64,000 nucleotides of DNA from Muricea muricata (GCA_963855995.1 OY979721.1:14611893-14675892), one strand, 5' to 3'; counted from the stretch's first letter, positions 34,448 to 54,377 are shown. Notes: generated by a model from the letters alone, not told the origin. Numbers and translations are program-made.

Positions 34448-37400
34448 TTGGCCGTTAGTTTTTGAGCAATATACAACATTGAGAAAAAAATTCGAGACAT
34501 TAAAACATTCTGCAAAAGAAAAAAACAAAACAACAATATTTAGTACAATAACTACCTTACAGCAAAAGTGCATTTCTTAAATGGAAATTATATTTTATAT
34601 TGGAAGCACCTTTCGTTATACGCCAAACATAAGAGAGTTCACCTTGATAATATAACACCTGTGTGGAAAGAGAAATTTTATTGCTTCTTTGGGGTAATAT
34701 ATTTGACCTCTAGTAACTTAAATAGGGAAATTAAATCGTCAAACAAAACATACCTGAGGTGTCGAAGAATGCAGGGGCATTAATTCACTACAGTTGAGAT
34801 CAGTTTCATTTGTGTGTTTTAGGTCAACATTGCAGACTTCAATATCGGTATTCGTAGCTCCAGTTAGAATCATTTGAAGAAACTTACTATAACATACAAG
34901 TTTTAAGTCATTACTGATTATCAAAGTACCATTATATTGATATATGCTTGCATGGCATGACCTCTTACTGTATAAATGACTATGGAAGCCACGGTAAAAT
35001 CTGTATGCACGTAAAAGAATGATGACTTTGTGGCACTATTTGATGTCGAGGAATTTCTAAAGTTTTAATGTGTCTTAATTCCAGTGGAACTAAATCATGC
35101 ACATGTCAAATTGTGCATGTTCGACACGTCTACCATTTCCACTTGAACCAAGACACATTAACTTCAGTCATTGTTTTGTCATCCTACCCGTATTTCGTTC
35201 GATAAAGAACATGTTCGAATATAAAAGGTTTGTAGAAAGTCAAAAATAAAGTAGACAAGTAATTTGGTGACGACCATGATGCACAGGATAACACCTAAAG
35301 AAAGCAAGGAAATAGCTCATTGAAACCACGACAGTAACATTGACGCTAGCCTGCGAGCAGGCTCTCTTACTCTGTATTATAGCAAGGACAAAGACTATCA
35401 TGCAGACCCCCAAAATCTTTATCATTGCATCCAGTAAATATGCAACTTCCAACGATTATTACTAATTCATGAAAGACACAAAGGAAATAACCGCCGTGAT
35501 TGAGTCTCTACATTTGATAAAGAACCACGTTGATTTACGCAAAACGTTTTCTTGGCCTAAACAACATTTAAAATACTCGGAGCTCGTGTTTTATTAAATA
35601 CAAAGAGCTTAGCTGCGTCTCGCGTCTTTACATCTGGGGTCGGTTGTATAAAACTCTTAATCACTTTTTTAATCAATGTTTTGCAGTTAAATAGTGATTA
35701 AGTACAAAATACGTTGTTCTGATTGGTCGACGTTTGCACTAATCATAGTTAACTTTAATCACTTTTTTGTACAACTGGCCCCTGCATGATAAAGCATTCC
35801 TACTCGTGTTTTAAATATCACACAATGTACAATAACAAATGACGATAGGAAAAAGACACAAAATTACAATTTATAATATTTTCATTCATCATCATTGATA
35901 TGAATAAGGATTCATAGCCCGTTTTTAGAAAAACTCGAGAGCAGACTTACATCATGATCAACCGTCAGTTGTTCAGAATCTGTGTCGTCAAAATTCGAAA
36001 ACAACAACAAATCCACTTGTATCTTGTGATAAGGAGGAATTAACGGCAGCTTTACTGAACATCTGTAACGGAAAGCAAGAAACACTTTATAATAAGATAA
36101 TAAACTCAGCAAATGTGATGACTCGATCCAGATCGTTTAAAGAAGAAACGTTTTGAGTTTCATTCTCTGAAGAGAAAACAAAGTTAATTAAGACTTGTGA
36201 AAAATGATCTTCTGTCCACCTTGAGGACATTTTTGAATCCTTCTGTTCGTGATCCTCATCAACTAACTCAATGTGGTATTCTGCATTCGTATATTCTTCA
36301 TCTGTTTGTGACATAACCACAGCTAGGCCACATTCCATAGGTTGAAACATCAGGCCAGACTCCGAGGTCAATTCCAATATAGATTGATTAAGTATGGCAG
36401 CTGGGCCAGTAGTTATAGTCAACGAAACGAGGTTGGTAAGACCTGCCACTAGAGGAGTGTCTGATAATTGTAAAAAAGTGTTAAGTTTAGCTCAATAGAT
36501 AACAGTTACAAACTGGCAATGTTCTCTAACGTAGATACATGTAAATACAGTTACGGTTTGGTTTAGATTGTTTACCAAGAGTTCGTTGGGTCCAAGTAAC
36601 ACTTGGCGATTCAGAGACAACGACAAACTTTCTTGACTTCTTTAATAAACGTTGTAGAGATGCAAGCAAATGAATATTTCCTACTTTTATCATCAACTGT
36701 TGCAGTAGGTAGGTACCACTTTTCTGTGTCTAGAAACACATTATACAAGACATTTATTTATTAAACTTACATATTAATCTAGAAACACATTATTAATCTT
36801 AATTTCTTAATTAGAAACACATTATTAATCTTAAGAAACACATAGAAACGCACATTATCGATAGTTTTTGTAGATGCGACATACTACATTTATTCTGATC
36901 AGCGGCAGGTACAGTCACTATTAAAGCGATTGTACATAGTTGCCTTATCAATAAAAACCGTTCAACTGCGTGAGACGGCCTCAACTGCCTACCTACTAGG
37001 CGATCGGCTGACAGCTTGCTGGGAGAATTCGACCCTTACCCTAACCGCCAGTAGGTGTCCCAGTTATATTTTCAAGAGAATCAAAATTTACCTTGCCCTT
37101 AAGATGGTATGTCCGTTTGCCACAAGTTAACTGAACCTTCTCTGAATTTAATGAAAAATTCTCTTTCACTTTCTCGTCTTCAGCAGGCTGATTAACACTA
37201 ACGTTTAATGGCTTTTTTGACCCTGGAAAAAATTAAGTTAAGTTAAACCTGTATTCAAAGACAGGAATAAACCTTCTCTAAGTACTTTGCACTGTAGCTT
37301 TTCTAAAAGCAGGTTCGCCCCGTTCGTACCCCAAGGAAACGTTGAAACGGAGAGCAAATCAAATTCCTTCATTCATCTTACCAAGGCGATAAAACCCTCC

Positions 37401-40400
37401 TCATTCTTACAATTAAACCTCTGCCTAGAATGACCTAGTCCTGTCCTCAGCATGCAGTACCAGTTACTACTGTACTCTATGCACCAAGGTTATTAACTGC
37501 ATTGGCTGCCTCTTTTCTTCCACCACAGACGTACGGCAGAACCGATCCCTCTCAGCTCCACAAAGAGCGAACTCAAAACATATCTTCTTACCATTATTAG
37601 AAGCACTGGACTGATCCACACGCTCATCTTCGCTCGAAAGTCTTATTGGTTCGCTATCTTGAGGTGCCACTGACATTCTCATAGCAATTTTTAATAAACA
37701 ATCATTTACAACCTGTATTAAAGATTGAGAAGACTGCTAAATATAACACTTAACAAAACTTTAACACAGGACTTAACAAATAAACTTACCCGTTCCAATC
37801 CATTGTTAAGCTGGACCTCTACATGTACCATTTCTCCAACAGTTGCGATGTTTTTTGTTAAATGAATTTTTACCGTTTCTGGTTTGAATAGGGGATCAGC
37901 TCTTATAGTTAAAGGCTTGTCTGTTAATGAAAAAGTGTAACTCAAGTTCGTTGATAAGTCGTAAGTTTGTATGGTAAACAACAACATAATAGTTTATTGT
38001 CAGTGGAAACTTTTTTGGATTTTTATCAGAGAGAATGATGCACATCATGTACCGTAGATTGTACAGTAATTATTGAAGAAAAATGAGATACTACATCCAT
38101 CAACCAAATGATGTAATGTGTGATGATCTACCTTCATGCTCTTTCTCGTCTTTCAATCTCATCAATTCTTCAGTAAAATACAATGTGTCTTCTTTCTTAA
38201 GATGCGACTGGCAAGCTAAAACAGCGCAAGATTGCGCATACTTGATTAAAGTTAAGAGGAAATACATGTCTAGAGTGTAGCACCTGGCCACAATTGTGAA
38301 CTTAATTTATGACAGTTCTCAGATGTAAAAGGATATTTCTCCCAGTTTCTCAACTGGTACTGGCATTGTGCAAGAGAAAGTAAAGTATTTGCGGCAAGCA
38401 ATCCCCATCCTTCCTCAGCAAACATTTTATAACCTTCAGTTAACAATTCTTCAGCATCACCATAACTTCCTCCGGATCTTAACACAAATTATCTCTTTCT
38501 ATAAGACTGCTGTACATTAACTTTAATATTTAAATTGAACAATGTAGCTATTCACTTATGACTTCTGCATATGTTTTCGTAGAGTGTACAATATTTTTTG
38601 TTCTTTAAAGACAAGCTCTCCAGGAAATTGTTCATGTTTTGATGTGATACCAAGTGATATCCTGGACGCATACAATCATGTTCTTGCACCAGAATGCACC
38701 TGTCACTCCTCTTTACCAGAAAAATAACATTGCACACAGGACTTCAAACAACTTACACATAGAATTTCCCTAAATCTATTCCAAGTATTTTTGCCGAACG
38801 AGTCCGTTTGATGTTTTCATATGTTTTGATGGCCATTTGCAGAAGTTCCTGAAAAAGAAAAAATATTCTTGATGTTATGTTATTTTTGTCGTCTAGTTAA
38901 TATATCCCAATTTCTCCATCTTTCTTACCAAATAAAGAGCTTTGAAGCCTTCTTTGGATGATAATGCCATTTTAAGTTTGTTACTGGGATTCCCTTCATG
39001 AAATTTTACTACAAATCATGAGTAAGATACAAAGAGTATAATTATAATAATTATTTAGCATTTACTCAAATTGGAAATAGTACCAAGTGAAATTTAAGAA
39101 CAAATTTAGACGTACATGTAACTAGTAAGATAAAGATGTGTTAAAACGTATTAAAATTATGTGTTTGCAATAGTGTTGTTACTGTGCAATGCTGATATCA
39201 TACACTATACAGTAATTATACTAAGGATGCAAGGTAGATAGGTATAATGTGTCATTATGGTGGCATTATGATAACAAGTTGAACAACATGCAAGCTGGAC
39301 TGTGGTTAAGTTCAAAACATTGTGCTGTTAACAATACTAGTCAAATGTTCACATTTTTTGCAACAGCTGCCTTGGATGTTTTGCGACTAATAAGTGGTTG
39401 ATGTATATATCACTGTATGTGACATAAGGGTTTTCAAGGACTTAAGCATTTGTAAACCTTCATCATTCTTCCCAACACCTCCAGACAGTTCACAGGCCAA
39501 GTGTAACTGCTTATCAGTTGGTGTTTCATCAGGCATCAAACCACACAAATGGCCAACTTCAAAAAGCTGAAAAATCATAAGCAATTAAAGAAATATTGTC
39601 TCACGATAGTAAATTACAATTTATTACCAAACTAAACTAAAGTTCTTTAGTTACGATCCTACCTTTTGTCTGGCATACTGATAGATTTGAGCTGTATGTA
39701 GGCTGTATGTCACCAGTTCTGGGTCTTTCTGGATTGTTGAACGTATCAGTTGTAGAGAGCTCAATGTAACCCAGCAAGCTGAAGCACCAGAAGGAATTGA
39801 AACCTTAATTAATATAAATTTCAAATCTAAGGAGTTATTTGGCAAAAACACACATAGTGTTTGAGTACTATAGTATCACAAGCATCCAACTTACATTCAA
39901 AATATTTAACTCATGGACAACATTGTGCATGAAATCAAGCATTCTCTGTAAAACATCTTGAACCCTGTCCCGCTGGAATAATAATGCACATTGCCTGATA
40001 AAAAGATAATTCCTCATATCCAGCAATGTTGCCTTTCTCTCCTTGATTGTCTTGTGAAGTGTTTCCTCTGAGCCAGAGGATATTGATGCACCATCCCAAC
40101 ACCAGCATTCACCCGTGAATGGAGTAAGTGGCCCTGAATAATCTTGTAAATAATAATACAAGAATGTTTTGTTATCTTTTCATGTTTGCATCAAATATTG
40201 AATGTGTATAATTATACACCTTATGTGAGTATTAGGTGCATTATACTGGATATATTATGGAGATTACTATACAACAAATAAAATTAAGAGGGTTAATAAA
40301 CAAAATCTGTTTATTATAGTTTTGCCAACCTGAAGCTTTAACTTGATTTACAAGCTGACTCATTAGAGCATCAACTTCATCATAGTGAATGAGCGCCTCC

Positions 40401-42955
40401 TCATTTAGGTTCATCATTTCATAAACCATTGCAACTTCTTCCTTTAAAAAAGAAAGGACAAAAAAGTAATTGAGAATGGTTGAGAATTAAAGTTTCCACC
40501 ATGATGGCAACAAGGCACTCACATGACACAGAAAGTACTTTGTAAAATCCCAATTATCTTCAGTTCGTTTATCTCTTGTGTTACGAACTTTGTCTTCAAA
40601 TTTCTTTAAGTGTCTATCAACTGCTGCAAGGATAGATTGTCGTAGCTTGGCCATAAATGCCAGCCATGACTCAACAGATCTTGGGTTGACATCGTGCTTT
40701 GATGGTTCCCATAACTGGATACACCTAATACATAGAGTAAGCCATGAAATGATAGCAGAAACTGAATATTATATAAATATGATTATTTTAGTAGTGGTAA
40801 TGTGGTGTGTCTTGTCTTAAATCACCACATAATGTACATGTAGCTAGCTTGCTAGACTGAAAAATACACACAGCATTATTTGGAGACAGATTTGCATTAT
40901 ATGTTTTTCTTCTCGAAACAGACACTCAAATGTCCAACCTTTCATTTGCTTTTCCTCCACCAAAATCACTTTTGATTTTATCAAAGACACTGCTACGAGG
41001 AAGTTGAAGTTTAGGTTTGTTGCCTTTCAAAGATCCATGTGTAATAACTTGAACTATAAACCAATCAATGTTAGCACTTGCTTTAATGCTTTTTAACCAT
41101 TTGTTGATACGCTCCTTCACATCACTTCGATAATCATCAAAATCCTAAAAAAGCAACAATTTACAGTAAGTCAGTAACACATATTAAATTAAATTGAAAA
41201 AATAGACACTGAACCAGATTCTATTCTTTTCAGTTTTTAAGCAGTTGTGTCAGTTTCTATGGCAGTGTGCTCACAGTCATCACTATGTACAATGATCGAT
41301 ACACACTAGTCCAAACCATGCAGTGAAAACGTATAACGTGCAATCAGACAATACCTGACATTCTGTCCAAAACATGTGAAAAAATGGAAGATCACGTAAA
41401 CTTGGGGTGTTTTCAATAGTATATTTGAGATGATCTTTTGTCAGTCTTTCACATTGTCCTTTGACCACCACCATCTTAGAAGGCCGGCCATGGGATCTGA
41501 GTTTGAAATAAATGTAAAATGATTTAGCTTTTTTTATTCAGTTATCACAACACTACATTTTTTATGTAATGGCATTTTGCTTGCCTTTTCCATTCTATCG
41601 TTGTGTGTGACAGTCTTCGCTGAATATCATCTTTATACTCACTGAATATTTCATAGTCTCCATCGCCTGTTTAAAAATTTTAGTTAATTAGTGGAGTAAT
41701 CAATAGTCCCCAGACTGGAAAGGACGAAAATTGCTTGGCAGAGGTTTACGAAATGTAATAGAAAATATATGGAGAACATTAAAATAGCACAACAAAGATA
41801 TCTGCCATGCACTACTAACTTTCCAATCTGGAATGGTCCCACCAACGATTACAGGGTGTATAAAAAAAAACGGAGCCCAACTTTTGTGTCAAATTATTTC
41901 TAAATTACTGAAGCTTATAGCACAATTTTGGACTTGTTTTAAATCACGTTCTTTTCTCTTTCGAACAAGCCGTAATTCGTATTTTTACTCCCAGTAACGT
42001 ATGTGCTATGACAAATTTAGTAAAAGCTATCGACTTGAGATGCCCTTCATCACTATGTCTTTCATGGTCGCCAGTTAAATTATTAACTTTTTCGCTTATT
42101 ACATAAATGGTATTTCTTTAAACTTAATAAAACTTGTTACAAAGCTTTACAGAAGATAACGGACCATTAACGTGCACTACGAACGAATAGTTCAAGCTTG
42201 TATTGACATGAATATTGACATTATGCAATTTCGACAACATTGTGCACGCGTGGATAAACAAAACGCTAATTTCGATCATTATTTTGGCATGAATCTAAGG
42301 TTTTTGTTAAAGTAAATGGTCCGTTATCTTCTGTAAAGCTTTATAACAAGTTTTATTAAGTTTAACAGAAATACCATTTATGTAATAAGCGAAAAAATTA
42401 AAAATTTAACTGGCGACCATGAAAAACATAGTGAATTTGAATAATTGGAGGGCATCTCAAATCGATAGCTTTTACTAAATTTGTCATAGCACATACGTTA
42501 CTGGGAGTAAAAATACGAATTACGGAAAGAGAAAAGAACGTGGTTTAAAACAAGTCCAAAATTGTACTATAAGCTTCAGTAATTTAGAAATAATTAGACA
42601 CAAAAGATGGGCTCCATTTTTTTTATACACCCTGTAGAACCATTCATTTAGAACTAATAATTTTATAATTATAATTAGAATCACAACTACCATCAAATTC
42701 CATCTGGCAAAGTTCTAGTGGGACTACTCCAATCTAATTCCCCATTTCCAGAGAAAATTGCAGAGATCCGGCAAGACTCAACCCATCATCATCCATCTTA
42801 TATTTACTAGCCTGTCCAGTATCAACTCCCCCAAGAAAGCATTCACCACCAATATATCAGTCATATTCATGACTTACAACTAGATCATAATATATCACAA
42901 TACTTCAACGAATATAAATTAACAACGTACATGTTATAGTTGGCAGAAACTCCAT
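34448..42955 (-). CDS. TRAPPC10: Trafficking protein particle complex subunit 10 (TRAPPII)
   Basis: Subunit of TRAPPII, a Golgi tethering complex and Rab exchange factor. Nineteen exons join in frame (898 codons): 42931-42955, 41585-41666, 41355-41496, 40939-41144, 40523-40724, 40330-40441, 39895-40142, 39663-39803, 39458-39566, 38929-39008, 38757-38848, 38337-38477, 38132-38241, 37790-37920, 37592-37712, 37092-37222, 36576-36729, 36106-36460 and 35951-36062. Family anchors, in order: GRPSKM; FHMFWTEC; IDWFIV; LPRSSVFDKI; the EALIHYDEVDAL helix; RKATLLDMRNYLF; CGLMPDE; AEEGWGLLAAN. Later exons at 34753-34886, 34561-34658 and 34448-34509 match the C-terminal half, but the link from 35951 and the frame at 34509 are unresolved. 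Intron 2 is GC-AG; the intron at 38242-38336 looks U12-type. The human protein has about 1250 residues, so the 3' end here is incomplete or decayed. Confidence 0.88.
34887..35950 (-). other. Unresolved intron/exon stretch of TRAPPC10
   Basis: The family needs roughly 50-100 more residues between the exon ending at 35951 and the one at 34886. A possible exon near 35460-35560 on the minus strand reads SITAVISFVSF in one frame, similar to the expected strand, but splice phases do not fit. 34978-35150 is duplicated at 4.82-5.0 kb. Confidence 0.35.
38242..38336 (-). other. Probable U12-type intron in TRAPPC10
   Basis: On the minus strand the intron starts ATATCCTTTT, the U12 AT-class donor. It carries tcctcttaacttt near its end, matching the U12 branch-point consensus. 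The reading frame needs it to end AA just before G-TAT (or AG with a one-base shift). Spliced, the protein reads NWEKYAQSCAVLA, aligning without a gap to the family. Confidence 0.65.
41852..42634. mobile_element. 783-bp near-complete palindrome with TA duplication
   Basis: Starts CAGGGTGTATAAAAAAAACG and ends with its complement, flanked by TA on both sides (41850-41851, 42635-42636). Arms of about 320 bp pair almost throughout, leaving about 145 bp in the middle. TA duplications suggest a Tc1/mariner-type mobiliser. It sits in TRAPPC10 intron 1. No ORF. Confidence 0.88.
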
Positions 42956-43557
42956 TTTTGTATAAATCAAACAGATTCTAAGGTAATTTAATATCCTGCA
43001 TTAAAATTCGAACCACTTCCATGTGCCAACATCGAAAGTAGTCAAACATCCATGCCTAAAAGCATTTTAGCCTGTGCTTTTGGCGTTTCCAGTAGTTGAT
43101 TTACTTTACTTGGTCATCCTCATACGCATTCCCTTTGAAATCAATGGATTGGAAAGAAAAAACAACAAAAATACAACGAAATTAAAATATACTGCACGCA
43201 TCGAAATAGTCTGTTCACAAATTTCCTTACTTCTTCTGAGTTCTCAAATCAATGCTTCCGCTTTATGATTATCATATTTCCGTATTATTACAAATGACAA
43301 GATAGTCTCCGCAACTCTGCGCGTGAAAAGCCGAAAGTATTCCACCAACATCTCAAAAAGCATATTACAATTGGTTAACAGAGATACTAGGTTTAGTTAT
43401 ACAAATATCACGATAAGTAAGAGCTTTTACTAGTAAGAACTAATTAATAGTCCCATCATGATCAATGATTAGAACCAACCATCCATCATTGTATCAAATT
43501 CCATCTGGCTACAGCAGTTATAGTGCGGCACCTTCTTCTTTAGTATGTACAGTAATT
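42956..43557. other. TRAPPC10 upstream / TFB1M downstream spacer
   Basis: The two genes are in tandem on the minus strand, about 600 bp apart, so this should hold the TRAPPC10 promoter. No clear TATA box is seen. Confidence 0.5.
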
Positions 43558-51006
<7,449 letters not shown>

Positions 51007-51235
51007 TTATCATGTTGGCATAGTTTAGCAACAAAAAAGATAACTAAAGAATAAATGTTATAATATAATAATTGTAAATTGTTTGTAATTATTGTACAAT
51101 ATTTTAGTCAGCACGTGAATCGCACGTGTTTCCAAAATGCCCGTGGGCACGTTTCACATAGTTTGACATCAAAACTTCGTTTTATTTTGTAACCATTCCT
51201 GATCTCTATTTACAACTGAGACAACATTTATGCTA

Positions 51236-51440
51236 GCAACCAATAAACGCTCAATTTGAGCGCTTAGGCGGGAACAAAAAATAAGATTTTTGCTGGCCCA
51301 CACGCTTTGAACAACTATTTCTGTCTGCAATCATAAAAACCCTGCTACTATCCCAACCGCTATAGTTGCTAGAAGCAAGTTACACCGGAAGTTGAAAATT
51401 GCAAATATTGGGGGGAACAGAACACCTGATTTGACTGTAA
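51236..51440 (+). repeat. Dispersed repeat family, copy 4
   Basis: aaccaataaacgctcaattt, gagcgcttaggcgggaac and aataagatttttgctggcc match the segments at 10.85 and 14.22 kb and, less well, 8.81 kb. Here it lies 450 bp upstream of a gene start. Confidence 0.6.
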
Positions 51441-51871
51441 GCAACTGAAACATAACTTTAATAAATATTTCAAATTTATGAATGTTTCTATGTTGAGTTA
51501 AATATTAGCTCAAAAAGAAAAAAAAAGAAAGAAATCCGTTATGCTTCACATATACTTCAAACAAGAGTATTCTGCAAACCTAGTTGTTTCAGAATCGCTC
51601 CGTAATTCCTGTTCGATAATGATTTAAACATTCTAATGAATGATAATGAAACCAAAGCAAAAATCTGAGAATAGAAAATTGGTTTGTACTTGTTGCAATT
51701 ATTCTCAAGAATTTCAAGAATTGTAAAATTTACTAGAGAGTAAAATCATTGGAATTAATTGTTTGTTTTGATGACAAAGTTCAATGCACAAAGGATAGGT
51801 CATAAATTCCTCGCTGGTAAATTGACTGAATTCATTCACCACGCAAGAAACTCGCTCGCGCGACTTGATTA

Positions 51872-51879
51872 TGACGTCA
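51872..51879. promoter_or_regulatory. Palindromic CRE-type site
   Basis: TGACGTCA lies 17 bp before the ATG of the following ORF. It is a possible CREB/ATF site, although the same octamer occurs in MITEs elsewhere in the window. Confidence 0.35.
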
Positions 51880-51895
51880 CAAAGGGGTACAAAAG

Positions 51896-52288
51896 ATGAT
51901 GGTCAGACCAAATGCCAAAATGACAGTGAGAAGAAAATCCGCAGACGATTCAGTTGACAGAGACATTCTTTTCAAACTATTGTTGCAAAAACCACTTACA
52001 AAACGGCCTCGAGAGTTTATACATTTGTGTGGAGGCTCGATTCCCAGCCACATATCAAGAAAATTGCGCCTGCAAGAGCATAAACTTGATATGCAGCTAC
52101 AGCAAATTGAAAAAGAACGAAAACAGTTTTTGAATAGAAACAGCAACGAGAAACATATGTTGCGGTTGTCTGTACGCACAGCCAAAGCATCAGGGAATAG
52201 GATGTATAATGGCCAGTGCTTTGTAGTAAATAATACTACGAGATGTCACTGTTCTGCATCGTATTATGATTGCTTTAAGGAAGGTTAG
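51896..52288 (+). CDS. Small protein with charged helix, unrecognised
   Basis: 130-residue ORF with an ATG start (MMVRPNAKMTVRRK). The middle (about 56-85) is a predicted amphipathic helix, LRLQEHKLDMQLQQIEKERK. The end is Cys-rich (RCHCSASYYDCFKEG). The last codons, GAAG followed by gttagt, also form a good splice donor, so the gene may continue into further exons I could not identify. It is the only convincing plus-strand gene in this half of the window, divergent from TFB1M and convergent with the next gene. No family recognised. Confidence 0.55.
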   Translation: MMVRPNAKMTVRRKSADDSVDRDILFKLLLQKPLTKRPREFIHLCGGSIPSHISRKLRLQEHKLDMQLQQIEKERKQFLNRNSNEKHMLRLSVRTAKASGNRMYNGQCFVVNNTTRCHCSASYYDCFKEG

Positions 52289-52856
52289 TTGCTTTAAATA
52301 GATTTGTTTAACGTTACTAATGGCAAATATTTTTCCACTAGCACGACATTATATCCTAAATGTATAAATTCGAATGTATTAGCTTTTCAAATCCTGACTT
52401 ATAGTGGATTTTTCCAGGTAGTCCGAGATCCACTAATATTACCTTATTCTGGAATGTGAAAGATTCAAAATAGTTACTAAAACAGGAGTTAAAAATGAGC
52501 TTGTATACTCTAAGATCATGAATTTTAATGAATTTATAGTGGAGTTGTAAGTGTTAAGAGGGGTATTAATCTATTTAGTGCAGAGCTAACATCAAATGCA
52601 ACCAAATCTAAAAATTAAATTTATTTTCAAAAGGCAAAGATATGAAAACACCTTGGAGCTCCACGATAAACGGTGTATTTTGTCCAAGTGGGGCAAGAAG
52701 CATTAAAAAACGTATGTCAATTTGATAATACAGTACTTGAGTTAAAATCGTTAACAATTTAGTTAACCTAAGAATCGCATTTTTATCTGAAACAAGTTTA
52801 TGTTCCACTTTTCTAGAAACTTAATATATGTGAAACAAGATTATGGATCACATTTT

Positions 52857-54377
52857 TTACATTCCTTTTAACTCCCCGTCTGGTATCTGCGCTTTTGGAA
52901 ACGCCCATGTTCCTGTGTAACAATGTTTTCGCATCTGCACCGCAAGTGCCTTACGTAATTTGTTTTTCGCTACCTTATCAAAGTTTTGCAATTGTGAATG
53001 CGAAGGCAAAACAATTGGGACAGGTGATTGAGATTCTCGTAATGCCATCCGCACTTTGCTACAAGTTGCGGTGTCTGATTCAGATCTCATCTTCCTACCG
53101 GCAACCTGGAGACTTCTTCCGTCTTTCACCGAAGACTTTACGGTACAGACCGAGCAGCTTTTTCTTGGAAGTTTTGTTGCAGATTTTGTTCCCTTAAGAC
53201 TCGTCTTTGTTTGACTTTTGTCACAACTTTTCTTGCTTTCCTGTTCTTTGCTTTCAGTTTTCCCTTTGGATTTCGAAGTTACAAAGGTCTTGGCAAAAAC
53301 ACATATTCCTTGAACATTTCGATTAGTTTTAGCAGAATTCTGAGCACTTTTACTTTTCCTTATTTTCGTTGAAGAATTTTCCCTAGACACCCGATTATCG
53401 TTTCCTTGACTTGTTGTTTTAGCATCCTTTTCCTCTGTCTCCGTATTTCGCTCTTCCCCAATGTTTTTCCGATTTTTTTCAACATTGGCCTTATCACTTC
53501 TGTTGCGATCTCGGTTACTTTTGCTGTTACTTCTTTTACGACGAATTCCGCTAGTCATTGATCCCTGATCATTTCCGACCTTTTTTTGCACGCCTCCAAT
53601 CTTTTGTCGACCATTTGTAGTATTTGACAAATTACTCTTGGTGTTCGACGAGGCGCTGATGTTTTTTCGCTGGTTCTTGGCATACATCCGACCTCTTTTC
53701 AAATCAGTTTCGTCTCTCAAGTCAATCGTCAGTATATCACTTATCACATGCTCTTTATTGTCATCTTCTGTTGATTTTCCGACGTTTACAGTTCGTGAAT
53801 GTTGATGATATTCTGCATACACCTCATTCTTTGGAGTTTCATCTGGTTTTTGTTCTGCAAGATTACTGCAACGAATTTCGTTTGGTGAAACTTTTAATCC
53901 TTGAACTGTCGGTGCTAGGTCTTCCACCAACACATCAGTATGGCTAGGCAAAACTTGTGTATTCCCAGCTTTTTGTTCCTTGTCTTTTTCTGTACAAATT
54001 TGTTCAAAGTCACTGTCCACACCTTCTAATGCAACACTTTGATTAATTGTTTCTTCATTTGATTGGTCTTTCTCATTTTTCGAAATATTTTTATTTTCAT
54101 TTGTCGTTAGATCTTTATCAGTCCCTTCCTGCTCTCGAGGTAATCTGACTTCAATTTTATTTGGAACTATATCTTCTTCACCTTCCGGCAATAAATCTTG
54201 AAAATCTTTATTGGTTCTCAAAAAACCATCAATTTCCATATTCCCTGACCTGTTTCGTACACTCACCCAAATAATGTTCGTCTTCGAAGGACTGCGTGAC
54301 GGTGGGGGCACTTGAGGTGTATCGTAGTTACGTTTCCATGGTAATGAACTCGTCTTGCGATGTCGTTCAGCCATCAT
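52857..54377 (-). CDS. Long disordered Lys/Ser/Glu-rich protein, unrecognised
   Basis: Single long exon, 506 residues from the double ATG at 54377 (MMAERHRKTSSLPWKR); the frame is open 24 codons upstream but begins without an ATG. A short conserved-looking start (TNIIWVSVRNRSG, then LPEGEEDIVPNKIEVRLP) is followed by about 330 residues of low-complexity, charged, presumably disordered sequence with many basic clusters (RRKRSNSKSNRDRNRS). The end, about 425-506, is more ordered (SPVPIVLPSHSQ, NKLRKALAVQMRKHC, GTWAFPKAQIPDGE). Basic disordered proteins of this kind are often nuclear or cytoskeletal; I cannot assign a function. Convergent with the small plus-strand gene. Confidence 0.7.
   Translation of the reverse strand: MMAERHRKTSSLPWKRNYDTPQVPPPSRSPSKTNIIWVSVRNRSGNMEIDGFLRTNKDFQDLLPEGEEDIVPNKIEVRLPREQEGTDKDLTTNENKNISKNEKDQSNEETINQSVALEGVDSDFEQICTEKDKEQKAGNTQVLPSHTDVLVEDLAPTVQGLKVSPNEIRCSNLAEQKPDETPKNEVYAEYHQHSRTVNVGKSTEDDNKEHVISDILTIDLRDETDLKRGRMYAKNQRKNISASSNTKSNLSNTTNGRQKIGGVQKKVGNDQGSMTSGIRRKRSNSKSNRDRNRSDKANVEKNRKNIGEERNTETEEKDAKTTSQGNDNRVSRENSSTKIRKSKSAQNSAKTNRNVQGICVFAKTFVTSKSKGKTESKEQESKKSCDKSQTKTSLKGTKSATKLPRKSCSVCTVKSSVKDGRSLQVAGRKMRSESDTATCSKVRMALRESQSPVPIVLPSHSQLQNFDKVAKNKLRKALAVQMRKHCYTGTWAFPKAQIPDGELKGM

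Noticed and set aside
38245-38327. Ordinary GT-AG intron for TRAPPC10 exon 12/13 (donor at gtcata, acceptor ctctag)
   Set aside because: Would give an intron of about 47 bp and about 20 extra non-conserved residues; the U12 reading aligns without a gap. Not fully excluded.
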